A stretch of 64,000 nt of DNA from Ancylobacter polymorphus (GTDB lineage Bacteria > Pseudomonadota > Alphaproteobacteria > Rhizobiales > Xanthobacteraceae): assembly GCF_030813495.1 (NCBI RefSeq), contig NZ_JAUSUI010000001.1, positions 1 through 64,000 on the forward strand. Reading direction: 5' to 3'. The position numbers and the translations under genes were made by a program. Positions 9,205-17,708 of the stretch are shown piece by piece; position 1 is the stretch's first letter, and each line of letters starts with the position of its first letter. The notes beneath the pieces are model-generated. The model saw only the letters and a program-made list of their open reading frames with translations, did not search any database and was not told where the DNA came from.

Positions 9205-9696
9205 ATGAGCAGCCTTAACGAGATCAAGGACAATTCCGGCGCGCGCAAGAAGCGCATGCGCGTCGGCCGCGGCATCGGTTCGGGCAAGGGCAAGACCGCG
9301 GGTCGCGGCGTGAAGGGTCAGACCTCGCGCACCGGCGTCGCGATCAAGGGCTTCGAGGGCGGCCAGATGCCGATCCATCGTCGTCTGCCCAAGCGCGGCT
9401 TCACGAACATCTTCGCGCTGGACTGGAACGAGGTCTCTCTCGGCCGCATCCAGACCGCGATCGACGCCGGCAAGCTCGACGGCACGGCGACCATCACTCA
9501 GGCGTCGCTGGTCGAGGCCGGCGTTCTGCGCCGCGCCAAGGACGGCGTGCGCGTGCTGGGTTCCGGCGAACTGACCGCTAAGGTCACGCTGGAAGTTGCC
9601 CACGCCACCAAGTCTGCGGTTGAAGCGATCGAGAAGGCCGGCGGCCAGGTGACGCTGCTCGCGTCCAAGGCCGAGGCTGGCGAGACGGCGGCCTGA
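9205..9696 (+). CDS. rplO: 50S ribosomal protein L15
   Basis: L15, 163 residues, with the glycine-rich N-terminal signature [21 protein letters not shown] and [17 protein letters not shown]. It is a late-assembly protein at the 50S core. The RBS is TAGGAGACTGGCG. Its stop codon is embedded in a perfect 9-bp inverted repeat (9689-9712), which lies before secY. Confidence 0.97.
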   Translation: MSSLNEIKDNSGARKKRMRVGRGIGSGKGKTAGRGVKGQTSRTGVAIKGFEGGQMPIHRRLPKRGFTNIFALDWNEVSLGRIQTAIDAGKLDGTATITQASLVEAGVLRRAKDGVRVLGSGELTAKVTLEVAHATKSAVEAIEKAGGQVTLLASKAEAGETAA

Positions 9697-9712
9697 CGCT
9701 TAAGTCAGGCCG
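9689..9712 (+). promoter_or_regulatory. Hairpin spanning the rplO stop codon, upstream of secY
   Basis: CGGCCTGAC (9689-9697) and GTCAGGCCG (9704-9712) form a perfect 9-bp stem around a six-base GCTTAA loop. The rplO stop TGA is at 9694-9696, inside the left arm. No T-run follows, so it is not a standard terminator. It could impede readthrough or stabilise mRNA ends between rplO and secY. Confidence 0.5.
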
Positions 9713-9751
9713 TACTAAACTTACAGGGCACAGACGAGGAGCGGAGCCACC

Positions 9752-11083
9752 ATGGCCTCGGCAGCAGAACAGCTCGCGGCAAACCTCAACTTCGGTGCTC
9801 TGGCAAAAGCCGACGAACTGAAGAAGCGCATCTGGTTCACTCTGGGTGCGCTTCTCGTTTATCGGCTGGGCACCTACATTCCGATGCCGGGGATCAATCC
9901 CGACGCGCTCGCCGACGTGTTCCGTACGGCGCAGCAGGGCATCATCGGCCTCTTCAACATGTTCTCGGGCGGCGCGGTCTCGCGCATGGCGATTTTCGCC
10001 CTGAACATCATGCCGTACATCTCCGCCTCCATCATCATTCAGCTCCTGACCACCGTCTCGCCGACGCTGGAAGCGCTGAAGAAGGAGGGCGAGTCCGGCC
10101 GCAAGCAGATCAACCAGTACACCCGCTACCTCACGGTCGTGCTGGCCGTGTTCCAGTCCTACGGCATCGCTGTGGGTTTGGAAGGTTCCGGCGCCGTGGT
10201 TTCGGATCCTGGCTGGTTCTTCCGCATCTCGACGGTGATCACGCTCACCGGCGGCACCATGTTCCTGATGTGGCTCGGCGAGCAGATCACCTCGCGCGGC
10301 ATTGGCAACGGCATATCGCTGATCATCTTCGCCGGTATCGTGGCGGAGTTGCCCTCCGCGATCGCCAACACGCTCGAACTGGGTCGCCAGGGCGCGCTGT
10401 CCACCGGCATCATCCTCGCGGTGATCCTGATGGCCGTCGGCATCATCATGTTCATCGTGTTCATGGAGCGGGCGCAGCGCCGGCTGCTGATCCAGTATCC
10501 CAAGCGGCAGGTCGGCAATAAGGTGTATGAGGGCCAGTCCTCGCACCTGCCGCTGAAGCTGAACACCTCGGGCGTGATTCCGCCGATTTTCGCCTCGTCG
10601 CTGCTGCTGATTCCGACCACTGTCGCGAGCTTCATGCAGAACTCGGGACCGGCGTGGTTGACGACGGTGACGACGCTGATCGGACACGGGCAGCCGCTGT
10701 TCATGCTGCTCTATGTGCTGCTGATCGTGTTCTTCTGCTTCTTCTACACCGCCATCGTGTTCAACCCGACCGAGACCGCGGACAATCTGAAGAAGCATGG
10801 CGGCTTCATTCCGGGCATCCGCCCGGGCGAGCGGACTGCCGAGTATATCGACTATGTGCTGACTCGCATCACGGTCATCGGTGCGGCTTACCTTGCGATT
10901 GTGTGCCTCTTCCCGGAGATTCTCATCTCCTATGCCGCGGTCCCGTTCTACTTCGGCGGAACCTCGCTGCTGATCGTGGTCAGCGTGACCATGGATACGG
11001 TGGCGCAGGTTCAGGGTCATTTGCTGGCGCATCAATATGAGGGGCTGGTCAAGAAGGCCAAGCTCAGGGGGAAGCGCCGATGA
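9752..11083 (+). CDS. secY: Preprotein translocase subunit SecY
   Basis: SecY, 443 residues, the channel subunit of the Sec translocon with about ten membrane spans. It carries the plug-region sequence [30 protein letters not shown], and cytosolic loop residues [21 protein letters not shown], all typical of the family. The C-terminus is short and basic ([10 protein letters not shown]). ATG 9752 follows GACGAGGAGCGG. The last 4 nt overlap adk. Its position after rplO is standard. Confidence 0.98.
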   Translation: MASAAEQLAANLNFGALAKADELKKRIWFTLGALLVYRLGTYIPMPGINPDALADVFRTAQQGIIGLFNMFSGGAVSRMAIFALNIMPYISASIIIQLLTTVSPTLEALKKEGESGRKQINQYTRYLTVVLAVFQSYGIAVGLEGSGAVVSDPGWFFRISTVITLTGGTMFLMWLGEQITSRGIGNGISLIIFAGIVAELPSAIANTLELGRQGALSTGIILAVILMAVGIIMFIVFMERAQRRLLIQYPKRQVGNKVYEGQSSHLPLKLNTSGVIPPIFASSLLLIPTTVASFMQNSGPAWLTTVTTLIGHGQPLFMLLYVLLIVFFCFFYTAIVFNPTETADNLKKHGGFIPGIRPGERTAEYIDYVLTRITVIGAAYLAIVCLFPEILISYAAVPFYFGGTSLLIVVSVTMDTVAQVQGHLLAHQYEGLVKKAKLRGKRR

Positions 11084-11664
11084 GGCTTATACTGCTCGGA
11101 CCTCCGGGCGCGGGGAAGGGCACGCAAGCGCAGCGGCTGGTGGCGCGGCACGGGATCGTGCAGCTTTCGACCGGCGACATGCTGCGCGAGGCGGTCCGTA
11201 ACGAGACGCCGATTGGCCTCAAGGCCAAGGCCGTGATGGATGCCGGCAACCTGGTCTCGGACGAGATCGTCATCGGCATCATCTCTGATCGAATCGATCA
11301 GGCGGATTGCGCCAAGGGATTCATCCTCGACGGCTTTCCGCGCACTGTCGCACAGGCGGAGGCTCTCGACCGCATTCTGGCGGAGAAGGGCTTGAAGCTC
11401 GACGCGGTGATTGAGCTGAAGGTCGACCAGAGCAAGCTTGTCGACCGGATCGTCCAGCGCGCCAAGGAAACGGCAGCGCGCGGTGAGCCGGTTCGTAAGG
11501 ACGACGATCCGGAGGTCTTCAAGACCCGGCTTGAGGCCTTCAACCGCGATACCGCGGTCGTCGCTCCCTACTATGCGGAGCGCGGCATGCTGGCGACCAT
11601 CGACGGGATGAAGCCGATTGATGAGGTCACCAAGGCGATTGCCGACGTCCTCGAACTGGCGTGA
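11080..11664 (+). CDS. adk: Adenylate kinase, short-LID form
   Basis: Adenylate kinase, 194 residues, interconverting ATP + AMP with 2 ADP. The P-loop [10 protein letters not shown] is at residues 7-16, the AMP-binding segment has [10 protein letters not shown], and DGFPRT is the core signature. The LID region is reduced to [10 protein letters not shown], with no zinc-binding cysteines, so it is the short variant. It overlaps secY by 4 nt, the common alphaproteobacterial secY-adk arrangement. Confidence 0.96.
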   Translation: MRLILLGPPGAGKGTQAQRLVARHGIVQLSTGDMLREAVRNETPIGLKAKAVMDAGNLVSDEIVIGIISDRIDQADCAKGFILDGFPRTVAQAEALDRILAEKGLKLDAVIELKVDQSKLVDRIVQRAKETAARGEPVRKDDDPEVFKTRLEAFNRDTAVVAPYYAERGMLATIDGMKPIDEVTKAIADVLELA

Positions 11665-11679
11665 GGTCTCTGGCGTGGC

Positions 11680-11708
11680 TTGACACTAGGGCAGAATCGC
11701 TCTATGTG
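11680..11708 (+). promoter_or_regulatory. Near-consensus sigma-70 promoter for the alpha operon
   Basis: TTGACA (11680-11685), a 17-bp spacer and TATGTG (11703-11708) fit the alphaproteobacterial form CTTGAC-N17-CTATAT. The promoter starts 15 nt after adk ends. It would give an RNA leader of about 135 nt before rpsM. Confidence 0.7.
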
Positions 11709-11851
11709 CCGCGCTTCACTCAAGCGGGTGCCGCCGATCGACATCACGTCGCGGATGTCGGGCGGCCTCGCGCGTATCTCCGCAAGGGCCGGCCTCCACC
11801 GGTGCGGAGCATTCTCATCACCGGTTCGCCGGTCCACATGGAGAGAGCGAC

Positions 11852-12220
11852 GTGGCTCGTATTGCAGGCGTTAACATCCCGACCAACAAGCGCGTCATCA
11901 TTGCGCTTCAGTACATTCACGGCATCGGTGCCAAGAATGCTGCCGATATCGTCGAGAAGGTCGGTATTCCCCTTGAGCGTCGCGTGAATCAGCTCACCGA
12001 CCAGGAAGTGCTGCAGATCCGCGAGACGATCGATCGCGATTATCTCGTCGAGGGCGATCTGCGCCGCGAAGTGTCGATGAACATCAAGCGTCTGATGGAC
12101 CTTGGCTGCTATCGCGGCCTGCGTCATCGGCGTGGTCTGCCGGTGCGTGGTCAGCGGACCCACACCAATGCCCGCACCCGCAAGGGTCCGGCCAAGGCGA
12201 TCGCCGGCAAGAAGAAGTGA
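11852..12220 (+). CDS. rpsM: 30S ribosomal protein S13
   Basis: S13, 122 residues, opening [14 protein letters not shown] with the helix-hairpin [13 protein letters not shown] and ending in [22 protein letters not shown]. It forms the inter-subunit bridges B1a/B1b. Translation begins at GTG 11852 with GGAGAGAG upstream; a nearby ATG (11838) is out of frame. First gene of the alpha operon, 187 nt after adk and downstream of a strong promoter match. Confidence 0.97.
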   Translation: MARIAGVNIPTNKRVIIALQYIHGIGAKNAADIVEKVGIPLERRVNQLTDQEVLQIRETIDRDYLVEGDLRREVSMNIKRLMDLGCYRGLRHRRGLPVRGQRTHTNARTRKGPAKAIAGKKK

Positions 12221-12247
12221 GGGGAGCGGGCGCGAGCCCGCTGTTCC

Positions 12248-12273
12248 GCGCCGGCGCCGCGTGCGGCCGGCGC
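12248..12273 (+). repeat. GC-rich stem-loop between rpsM and rpsK
   Basis: GCGCCGGC (12248-12255) and GCCGGCGC (12266-12273) form a perfect 8-bp stem with a 10-nt loop, followed by ATTTCGTTCTTA. A second, smaller hairpin (AGCGGGC/GCCCGCT) lies just upstream at about 12226-12243. They may act as processing or attenuation structures. Confidence 0.5.
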
Positions 12274-12337
12274 ATTTCGTTCTTACTAATGTCCCGAGCG
12301 CCTGGAATGACGGGCGCGCCCGAAGGATCCAAGGTCT

Positions 12338-12727
12338 ATGGCTAAAGAAGCTGCCCGCATTAAGCGCCGTGAGCGCAAGAACATTGCCTCCGGCGTTGCG
12401 CATGTGAATGCGTCGTTCAACAACACCATGATCACCATCACCGACGCGCAGGGCAACACCATTGCCTGGTCCTCGGCGGGCGCCATGGGCTTCAAGGGGT
12501 CGCGTAAGTCCACGCCGTATGCGGCGCAGGTTGCGGCCGAGGATTGCGCCCGCAAGGCGGCCGATCACGGCATGCGCACCATCGAGGTCGAAGTTTCCGG
12601 TCCCGGTTCGGGGCGTGAGTCGGCGCTGCGGGCTTTCCAGGCGGCGGGTTTCACCGTGACGTCGATCCGCGACGTGACGCCGATCCCGCACAATGGCTGC
12701 CGTCCGCGCAAGCGTCGGCGCGTCTGA
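12338..12727 (+). CDS. rpsK: 30S ribosomal protein S11
   Basis: S11, 129 residues, with [21 protein letters not shown] at the N-terminal half and the signature [20 protein letters not shown] at the end, which includes the conserved asparagine-glycine site. It forms the platform with S6 and S18 and lines the E-site mRNA path. Upstream and downstream spacers (117 and 123 nt) are unusually long for this cluster and each contain strong hairpins. Confidence 0.97.
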   Translation: MAKEAARIKRRERKNIASGVAHVNASFNNTMITITDAQGNTIAWSSAGAMGFKGSRKSTPYAAQVAAEDCARKAADHGMRTIEVEVSGPGSGRESALRAFQAAGFTVTSIRDVTPIPHNGCRPRKRRRV

Positions 12728-12741
12728 CGCCTAATCATCCA

Positions 12742-12760
12742 GCGGCGCCTCGGGCGCCGC
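12742..12760 (+). repeat. Stem-loop between rpsK and rpoA
   Basis: GCGGCGCC (12742-12749) and GGCGCCGC (12753-12760) give a perfect 8-bp stem with a TCG triloop, 14 nt after the rpsK stop. No T-run follows. It may separate ribosomal-protein and RNA polymerase mRNA levels. Confidence 0.5.
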
Positions 12761-12850
12761 AGGGGCCGCTGCTTCGGGCCTTCCCTTCGCCGCCGAGGGG
12801 ACGTTGCCGGGCAGGGAGTCCGGGGCACCGTCGAAACCAAGGGTGACGTC

Positions 12851-13867
12851 GTGATTCAAAAGAACTGGCAAGAGCTGATCAAGCCCGAGAAGCTTGAAGT
12901 CTCGCTCGGCAGCGACCCGAAGCGCCTGGCGACCGTTGTCGCCGAGCCGCTTGAGCGCGGCTTCGGGCAGACGCTCGGCAATGCGCTGCGCCGCATCCTG
13001 CTGTCGTCGCTCCAGGGCGCTGCGGTGACGTCCGTGCATATTGATGGGGTGCTGCACGAGTTCTCGTCGATCCCGGGCGTGCGCGAGGATGTGACGGACA
13101 TTGTCCTGAACATCAAGGACATCGCCATCAAGATGGCGGGCGATGGCCCCAAGCGCATGGTCGTGAAGAAGCAGGGTCCGGGCGTCGTTACCGCTGGCGA
13201 CATCCAGACCGTTGGTGACGTGCAGGTGCTGAATCCCGAGCTCGTGCTGTGCACGCTCGACGACGGTGCCGAAATCCGCATGGAATTCACCGTCGACACC
13301 GGCAAGGGTTATGTGGCGGCTGACCGTAACCGTCCCGAAGACGCGCCGATCGGGCTCATCCCCGTCGATAGCCTCTATTCGCCGGTCAAGAAGGTCTCCT
13401 ACAAGGTAGAGAACACCCGCGAGGGCCAGATTCTCGACTATGACAAGCTGACCCTCACCATCGAGACCAACGGTTCGGTCGGTCCGGAGGACGCGCTCGC
13501 CTATGCCGCGCGCATCCTGCAGGACCAGCTGGAAATCTTCGTCAACTTCGAAGAGCCCAAGCGCGAGACGGAAAGCCCTGTCATGCAGGAGCTTCCCTTC
13601 AACCCGGCGCTGCTCAAGAAGGTGGACGAGCTGGAGCTCTCGGTGCGTTCGGCGAACTGCCTGAAGAACGACAACATCGTCTATATCGGCGACCTGATCC
13701 AGAAGACCGAGGCGGAGATGCTCCGTACCCCGAACTTCGGCCGCAAGTCGCTGAACGAGATCAAGGAAGTGCTCGCCAGCATGGGCCTGCATCTCGGCAT
13801 GGAAGTGCCGGGCTGGCCGCCGGAGAACATCGAGGATCTCGCCAAGCGGTTCGAAGATCATTATTGA
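12851..13867 (+). CDS. rpoA: RNA polymerase alpha subunit
   Basis: RpoA, 338 residues. The N-terminal dimerisation domain (about 1-235) has the signature [22 protein letters not shown], and the C-terminal DNA- and activator-binding domain (about 255-325) has [13 protein letters not shown] and [16 protein letters not shown]. It starts at GTG 12851, giving [17 protein letters not shown]-like sequence usual in rhizobia. It sits between rpsK and rplQ as in other alpha operons, but rpsD (S4) is not present here. Confidence 0.98.
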   Translation: MIQKNWQELIKPEKLEVSLGSDPKRLATVVAEPLERGFGQTLGNALRRILLSSLQGAAVTSVHIDGVLHEFSSIPGVREDVTDIVLNIKDIAIKMAGDGPKRMVVKKQGPGVVTAGDIQTVGDVQVLNPELVLCTLDDGAEIRMEFTVDTGKGYVAADRNRPEDAPIGLIPVDSLYSPVKKVSYKVENTREGQILDYDKLTLTIETNGSVGPEDALAYAARILQDQLEIFVNFEEPKRETESPVMQELPFNPALLKKVDELELSVRSANCLKNDNIVYIGDLIQKTEAEMLRTPNFGRKSLNEIKEVLASMGLHLGMEVPGWPPENIEDLAKRFEDHY

Positions 13868-13876
13868 GCATTGAGC

Positions 13877-13920
13877 GCGGCGTTCGAGCCGTCATCCGTA
13901 TCTCCCGGCTCGAAAGCCGC
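13877..13920 (+). repeat. Long stem-loop between rpoA and rplQ
   Basis: GCGGC-G-TTCGAGCCG (13877-13891) pairs with CGGCTCGAA-A-GCCGC (13906-13920), giving 14 base pairs with one G.A mismatch and a 14-nt loop. It starts 9 nt after rpoA and ends 19 nt before the rplQ start, so it could affect rplQ initiation or mRNA processing. Confidence 0.55.
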
Positions 13921-13939
13921 CGCATGTAGGAATTTTGCC

Positions 13940-14368
13940 ATGAACCACGGCAAGACGTATCGCAAGTTCAACCGCACCGCCGAGCACCGCAAGGCGATGT
14001 TTGCCAATATGGCGCAGGCGCTCATCACCCATGAGCAGATCGTCACCACTCTGCCGAAGGCCAAGGATCTTCGCCCGGTGGTGGAGAAGCTGATCACCCT
14101 CGGTAAGCGGGGCGGCCTGCACGCCCGTCGCCAGGCGATCGCCGAAGTGCGCGATGTCGCCGTCGTGCGCAAGCTGTTCGACGTGATCGGCCCGCGCTAC
14201 AAGGAGCGCAATGGTGGCTACACCCGCATCATCAAGGCGGGCTTCCGTCATGGTGATTCGGCGGCCATCGCTGTGATCGAGCTGGTCGATCGCGACGAGT
14301 CGGCCAAGGGTGCCGCCGACCTGGCCCGCCACGAGGCGGCCAAGGCTGCGGAAGCCGCTGCTGCGTGA
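13940..14368 (+). CDS. rplQ: 50S ribosomal protein L17
   Basis: L17, 142 residues, last gene of the alpha operon. It starts [21 protein letters not shown]; in-frame upstream codons lie in the hairpin spacer and do not match the family. Diagnostic segments are [28 protein letters not shown] and [16 protein letters not shown] short Ala/Glu-rich tail ends the protein. A strong terminator follows 27 nt after the stop. Confidence 0.97.
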   Translation: MNHGKTYRKFNRTAEHRKAMFANMAQALITHEQIVTTLPKAKDLRPVVEKLITLGKRGGLHARRQAIAEVRDVAVVRKLFDVIGPRYKERNGGYTRIIKAGFRHGDSAAIAVIELVDRDESAKGAADLARHEAAKAAEAAAA

Positions 14369-14394
14369 GCGTGAAGCGTCGACATTGAATGCGG

Positions 14395-14426
14395 AAAGGG
14401 GCGGCTTGACCGCCCCTTTTCTTTTT
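14395..14426 (+). terminator. Terminator of the ribosomal protein cluster
   Basis: AAAGGGGCGG (14395-14404) pairs with CCGCCCCTTT (14410-14419) around a CTTGA loop and runs into TTTTCTTTTT. It is a strong intrinsic terminator directly after rplQ. Confidence 0.9.
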
Positions 14427-14497
14427 GGTGGCGCGCGTCGTCAGCGGAGGGGCCGCTGCCCTTTCTCCGCCGCAGGGCGAGGGTTATATCTGGCGCC

Positions 14498-15925
14498 ATG
14501 AAACGGATCGCTCTCCTCGTCGCTTCCACTCTCCTCGTCACCCCCGTCTTGGCGCAGGCGCCAGCCGGCGGCGGTCCGCGCGTGCCGGCGTCCCGCGCGG
14601 AGATTGGCCTGAGCTTTGCGCCCGTGGTGGCGCGCACCGCGCCTGCTATCGTCAATGTCTATGCGCAGAAGACCGCGCCGCGGAACAACCCGCTGCTCGA
14701 CGACCCCTTCTTCCGCCGATTCTTCGGCGATCGGGGTTCGCCGGACGTGCCGGGCTTCGACCGGCGCCGCGAGCGTGTTGAGCAGTCGCTCGGCTCCGGC
14801 GTCCTCGTGGATCGGTCGGGAATTGTCGTCACCAACAACCATGTCATCGACGGCGCCGACGAAATCCGTATCGCGCTTTCGGACAAGCGCGAGTTCGACG
14901 CCGAAGTCGTGCTGCGCGATGCGCGCACCGATATCGCCATTCTGCGGATCAAGGGTGGCAAGGGCGACTTTCCGTCGGCGACGCTAGGCTCCTCGGACGA
15001 TCTTCAGGTGGGCGACATCGTGCTCGCGATCGGCAATCCGTTCGGGGTGGGGCAGACGGTGACGCAGGGCATCGTCTCCGCGCTCGCCCGCACGCAGCGC
15101 GGTATCACCGATTACGGCTTCTTCATTCAAACCGATGCGGCGATCAATCCGGGCAACTCCGGCGGCGCGCTTGTTGACGGCGCAGGCCGTGTGGTCGGCA
15201 TTAATACGGCGATCTTCTCGCGTTCGGGCGGGTCGCAGGGCATCGGTTTCGCCATTCCCGCCGACATGGTGCGGGTCGTGCTGCAATCGGCGCTTTCGGG
15301 TAGCAAGGTGGTGCGCCGGCCGTGGCTGGGAGCGGATCTGCAGCAGGTCACGCCCGACATCGCCGAAGGGCTCGACGTGTCACGGCCCACGGGCGCGCTG
15401 GTGCAGAGCATTTTTCCCGGCAGTCCGGCGGAGAAGGCGGGTCTGCGGGCGGGCGATCTTATCGTTGCCGTTGCAGGTCAGGAGGTCGACGATCCCGACG
15501 CCTTCGGCTTCCGGTTCGCCACCCGCCCGCTTGGCGGATCGGTTGATCTTGGCATTGTTCGCCAAGGTAAGCCGGCGACGCTGAAAGTGGCGCTGGAAAC
15601 CGCACCGGAGACGGTGCCGCGCGACGAGATCACGCTCACAGGCCGCTCGCCGCTCGCAGGAGCGACGGTCGTCAATGTCTCGCCGGCGGTGATCGAGGAA
15701 ATGCGGACGTTGGACGCCACCAGGGGCGTCGTCATCGTGGGGGTCGAAGAGGGATCGCCGGCCGAGCGAACCAGTTTCCGCGTCGGCGATGTCATCATGG
15801 ACATCAACGGTACTGCCATCACGACGACGGCCGATTTGCAGCGCGTCACCCGCACGCCGGTTCGCGCGTGGCGCGTGACCCTCCAGCGCGGCGGGCGGGT
15901 CATTTCCGCCCTGCTGCCGGGTTGA
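14498..15925 (+). CDS. Periplasmic Deg/HtrA-family serine protease
   Basis: 475 residues with a signal peptide (hydrophobic core 4-18, likely cut after AQA) for the periplasm. The trypsin-like domain has the catalytic triad His115 (TNNHV), Asp145 (DARTDIA) and Ser221 (GNSGG). Two C-terminal PDZ domains (about 280-375 and 390-470) are suggested by GAGL/GSPAEKAGLRAGD and GSPAERTSFRVGD. It degrades or refolds misfolded envelope proteins in the DegP/DegQ manner; which paralogue it is cannot be told from sequence alone. rarA starts 7 nt downstream, so the two may be cotranscribed. Confidence 0.93.
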   Translation: MKRIALLVASTLLVTPVLAQAPAGGGPRVPASRAEIGLSFAPVVARTAPAIVNVYAQKTAPRNNPLLDDPFFRRFFGDRGSPDVPGFDRRRERVEQSLGSGVLVDRSGIVVTNNHVIDGADEIRIALSDKREFDAEVVLRDARTDIAILRIKGGKGDFPSATLGSSDDLQVGDIVLAIGNPFGVGQTVTQGIVSALARTQRGITDYGFFIQTDAAINPGNSGGALVDGAGRVVGINTAIFSRSGGSQGIGFAIPADMVRVVLQSALSGSKVVRRPWLGADLQQVTPDIAEGLDVSRPTGALVQSIFPGSPAEKAGLRAGDLIVAVAGQEVDDPDAFGFRFATRPLGGSVDLGIVRQGKPATLKVALETAPETVPRDEITLTGRSPLAGATVVNVSPAVIEEMRTLDATRGVVIVGVEEGSPAERTSFRVGDVIMDINGTAITTTADLQRVTRTPVRAWRVTLQRGGRVISALLPG

Positions 15926-15932
15926 GGCGATC

Positions 15933-17252
15933 TTGGTCGATCTTTTCGCTTCCGCCGGACTCGAAAGCGCCGCTCCGCGGCCGCTGGCGGATCGATTGCG
16001 GCCGCAGAAACTCGGCGAAGTCGTCGGGCAGGAGCATCTGACCGGGGAGGGCGGAGCGCTCACCCGGATGATCGCCAACCACTCGCTCGGCTCGCTCATC
16101 TTCTGGGGCCCGCCGGGCACCGGCAAGACGACGGTGGCGCGGCTGCTGGCGCGGGAAACCGACCTGCATTTCGAGCAGGTGTCCGCCATCTTCACCGGCG
16201 TCGCCGAGCTCAAGAAGGTGTTCGAGGCGGCGCGGGGACGGCGGGCGATCGGGCAGGGCACATTGCTCTTCGTCGACGAAATCCACCGCTTCAACCGCGC
16301 CCAGCAGGACGGCTTCCTGCCCGTGATGGAAGACGGCACGATCACGCTGATCGGCGCCACGACGGAGAACCCGTCCTTCGAGCTGAACGCGGCGCTCCTC
16401 TCTCGGGCGCGGGTCTTGGTGTTCAAGGCGCTCGATGCTGCGGCGATCGAACGTCTGTTGCAGCGGGCGGAGAGTCTGGAGGGTCGCCGTCTGCCGTTGG
16501 ATGCGGAGGCTCGCGCGGCGCTGGCCGGCATGGCCGATGGTGATGGGCGCTATCTTCTCGGCCTCGCCGAGGAACTGCTCTCCCTGCCGGAGGGGCCGGA
16601 CCTCAACGTGAAAGCGCTCGCCGCGACGATGCAGAAGCGGGCACCGATATATGACAAGGGGCAGGACGAGCATTACAACCTGCTCAGCTGCTTTCATAAG
16701 AGCCTGCGCGGTTCAGATGTGAACGGTGCCATGTACTGGGCCGCGCGGATGCTGACAGGCGGCGAGGACCCCGGCACCGTGTTCCGTCGGCTGTGCTGCG
16801 CGGCATCGGAGGATGTGGGCATGGCCGACCCGCAGGCCATGCCGCAGGTGGTGGCGGCCTGGACGGCCTTCGAGCGTGTGGGCTGGCCGGAGGGGCGGCT
16901 GTTCCTCGCCCAGGCCATCGCCTATGTCGCGACGGCGCCGAAATCCAATGCCGCCTATTCCGCCTTCAACGCCGCGCTCGCCTTGGCGCAGAAGACCGGT
17001 TCGTTGGCGCCGCCTAAGCACATCCTCAATGCCCCGACCAAGCTGATGAAGGACCTCGGCTACCACGCCGGCTACCAGTACGATCACGATTATCCCGATG
17101 CGTTCGCCGGGCAGTCGTTCTTTCCCGAAGAGCTGGCCGGCGATGCACGTACAGATTTCTACGCGCCGAACGAACGCGGCTTCGAGCGCGAGGTGAAGAA
17201 GCGCCTGGAGTACTGGGCGCGGCTGCGCCTGGAGCGGCAGGGCGGAGGCTAG
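15933..17252 (+). CDS. rarA: Replication-associated recombination protein A (AAA+ ATPase)
   Basis: 439 residues of the RarA/MgsA/WRNIP1 family, which act at stalled replication forks. The clamp-loader-like AAA+ core has Walker A GPPGTGKTT (about residues 51-59), Walker B LLFVDEIHRF and sensor-1 GATTENPSFE. The C-terminal tetramerisation region ends with the family blocks PTKLMKDLGYHAGYQYDHD and GQSFFPEEL. A TTG at 15933 with GAGG five bases upstream is taken as the start; no ATG gives a complete N-terminus. crcB starts 24 nt downstream. Confidence 0.93.
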   Translation: MVDLFASAGLESAAPRPLADRLRPQKLGEVVGQEHLTGEGGALTRMIANHSLGSLIFWGPPGTGKTTVARLLARETDLHFEQVSAIFTGVAELKKVFEAARGRRAIGQGTLLFVDEIHRFNRAQQDGFLPVMEDGTITLIGATTENPSFELNAALLSRARVLVFKALDAAAIERLLQRAESLEGRRLPLDAEARAALAGMADGDGRYLLGLAEELLSLPEGPDLNVKALAATMQKRAPIYDKGQDEHYNLLSCFHKSLRGSDVNGAMYWAARMLTGGEDPGTVFRRLCCAASEDVGMADPQAMPQVVAAWTAFERVGWPEGRLFLAQAIAYVATAPKSNAAYSAFNAALALAQKTGSLAPPKHILNAPTKLMKDLGYHAGYQYDHDYPDAFAGQSFFPEELAGDARTDFYAPNERGFEREVKKRLEYWARLRLERQGGG

Positions 17253-17276
17253 AGAGAAGCAAGCGGGGCAAGCGGC

Positions 17277-17660
17277 GTGCAGGGTATTCTTCTCATCTTC
17301 ATCGGCGCCGGAATCGGGGGCGTGCTGCGCAACGCCGTTGGCATGACGGCCATGCGTCTGTTCGGAATGGGCTTTCCCTACGGCACCCTGGCGATCAACG
17401 TGATCGGCAGTTTCACCATCGGCCTCGTGGCGGGGTGGCTGACCTTTCTCGCAAGCGGCGGCTGGACCATGCATGCCCGCGCCTTCATCATCACCGGCGT
17501 TCTCGGTGGCTTTACCACCTTTTCCACCTTCTCCCTGGACACGGCGCTGCTGGTACAGCGGGGCGAGATCGGGCTGGCGGCCCTCTATGTGGTCGGCTCC
17601 GTGACGCTCGCGCTGATTGGCGTGTTCGCGGGTCTGGCGATCATGCGTGCTCTCGCGTGA
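17277..17660 (+). CDS. crcB: Fluoride ion channel FluC/CrcB
   Basis: 127 residues with four predicted membrane helices. It shows the Fluc landmarks GGVLRNAVG, GTLAINVIGSFTIG (the conserved Asn and pore region) and GGFTTFSTFS (the phenylalanine/threonine track). Fluc channels are dual-topology dimers that export fluoride. GTG 17277 is the start. It lies 24 nt after rarA, so no room exists for a fluoride riboswitch directly upstream, and its expression is probably tied to rarA. Confidence 0.92.
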   Translation: MQGILLIFIGAGIGGVLRNAVGMTAMRLFGMGFPYGTLAINVIGSFTIGLVAGWLTFLASGGWTMHARAFIITGVLGGFTTFSTFSLDTALLVQRGEIGLAALYVVGSVTLALIGVFAGLAIMRALA

Positions 17661-17708
17661 CGTAGCGCCTCGTCTCGGCTATGTGCAGGGGTAAGGAGTA
17701 CCCACATC

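Noticed and set aside
17253-17276. Fluoride riboswitch upstream of crcB
   Set aside because: Only 24 nt separate rarA from crcB, too short for the aptamer, and no candidate fold was seen in the rarA 3' end.
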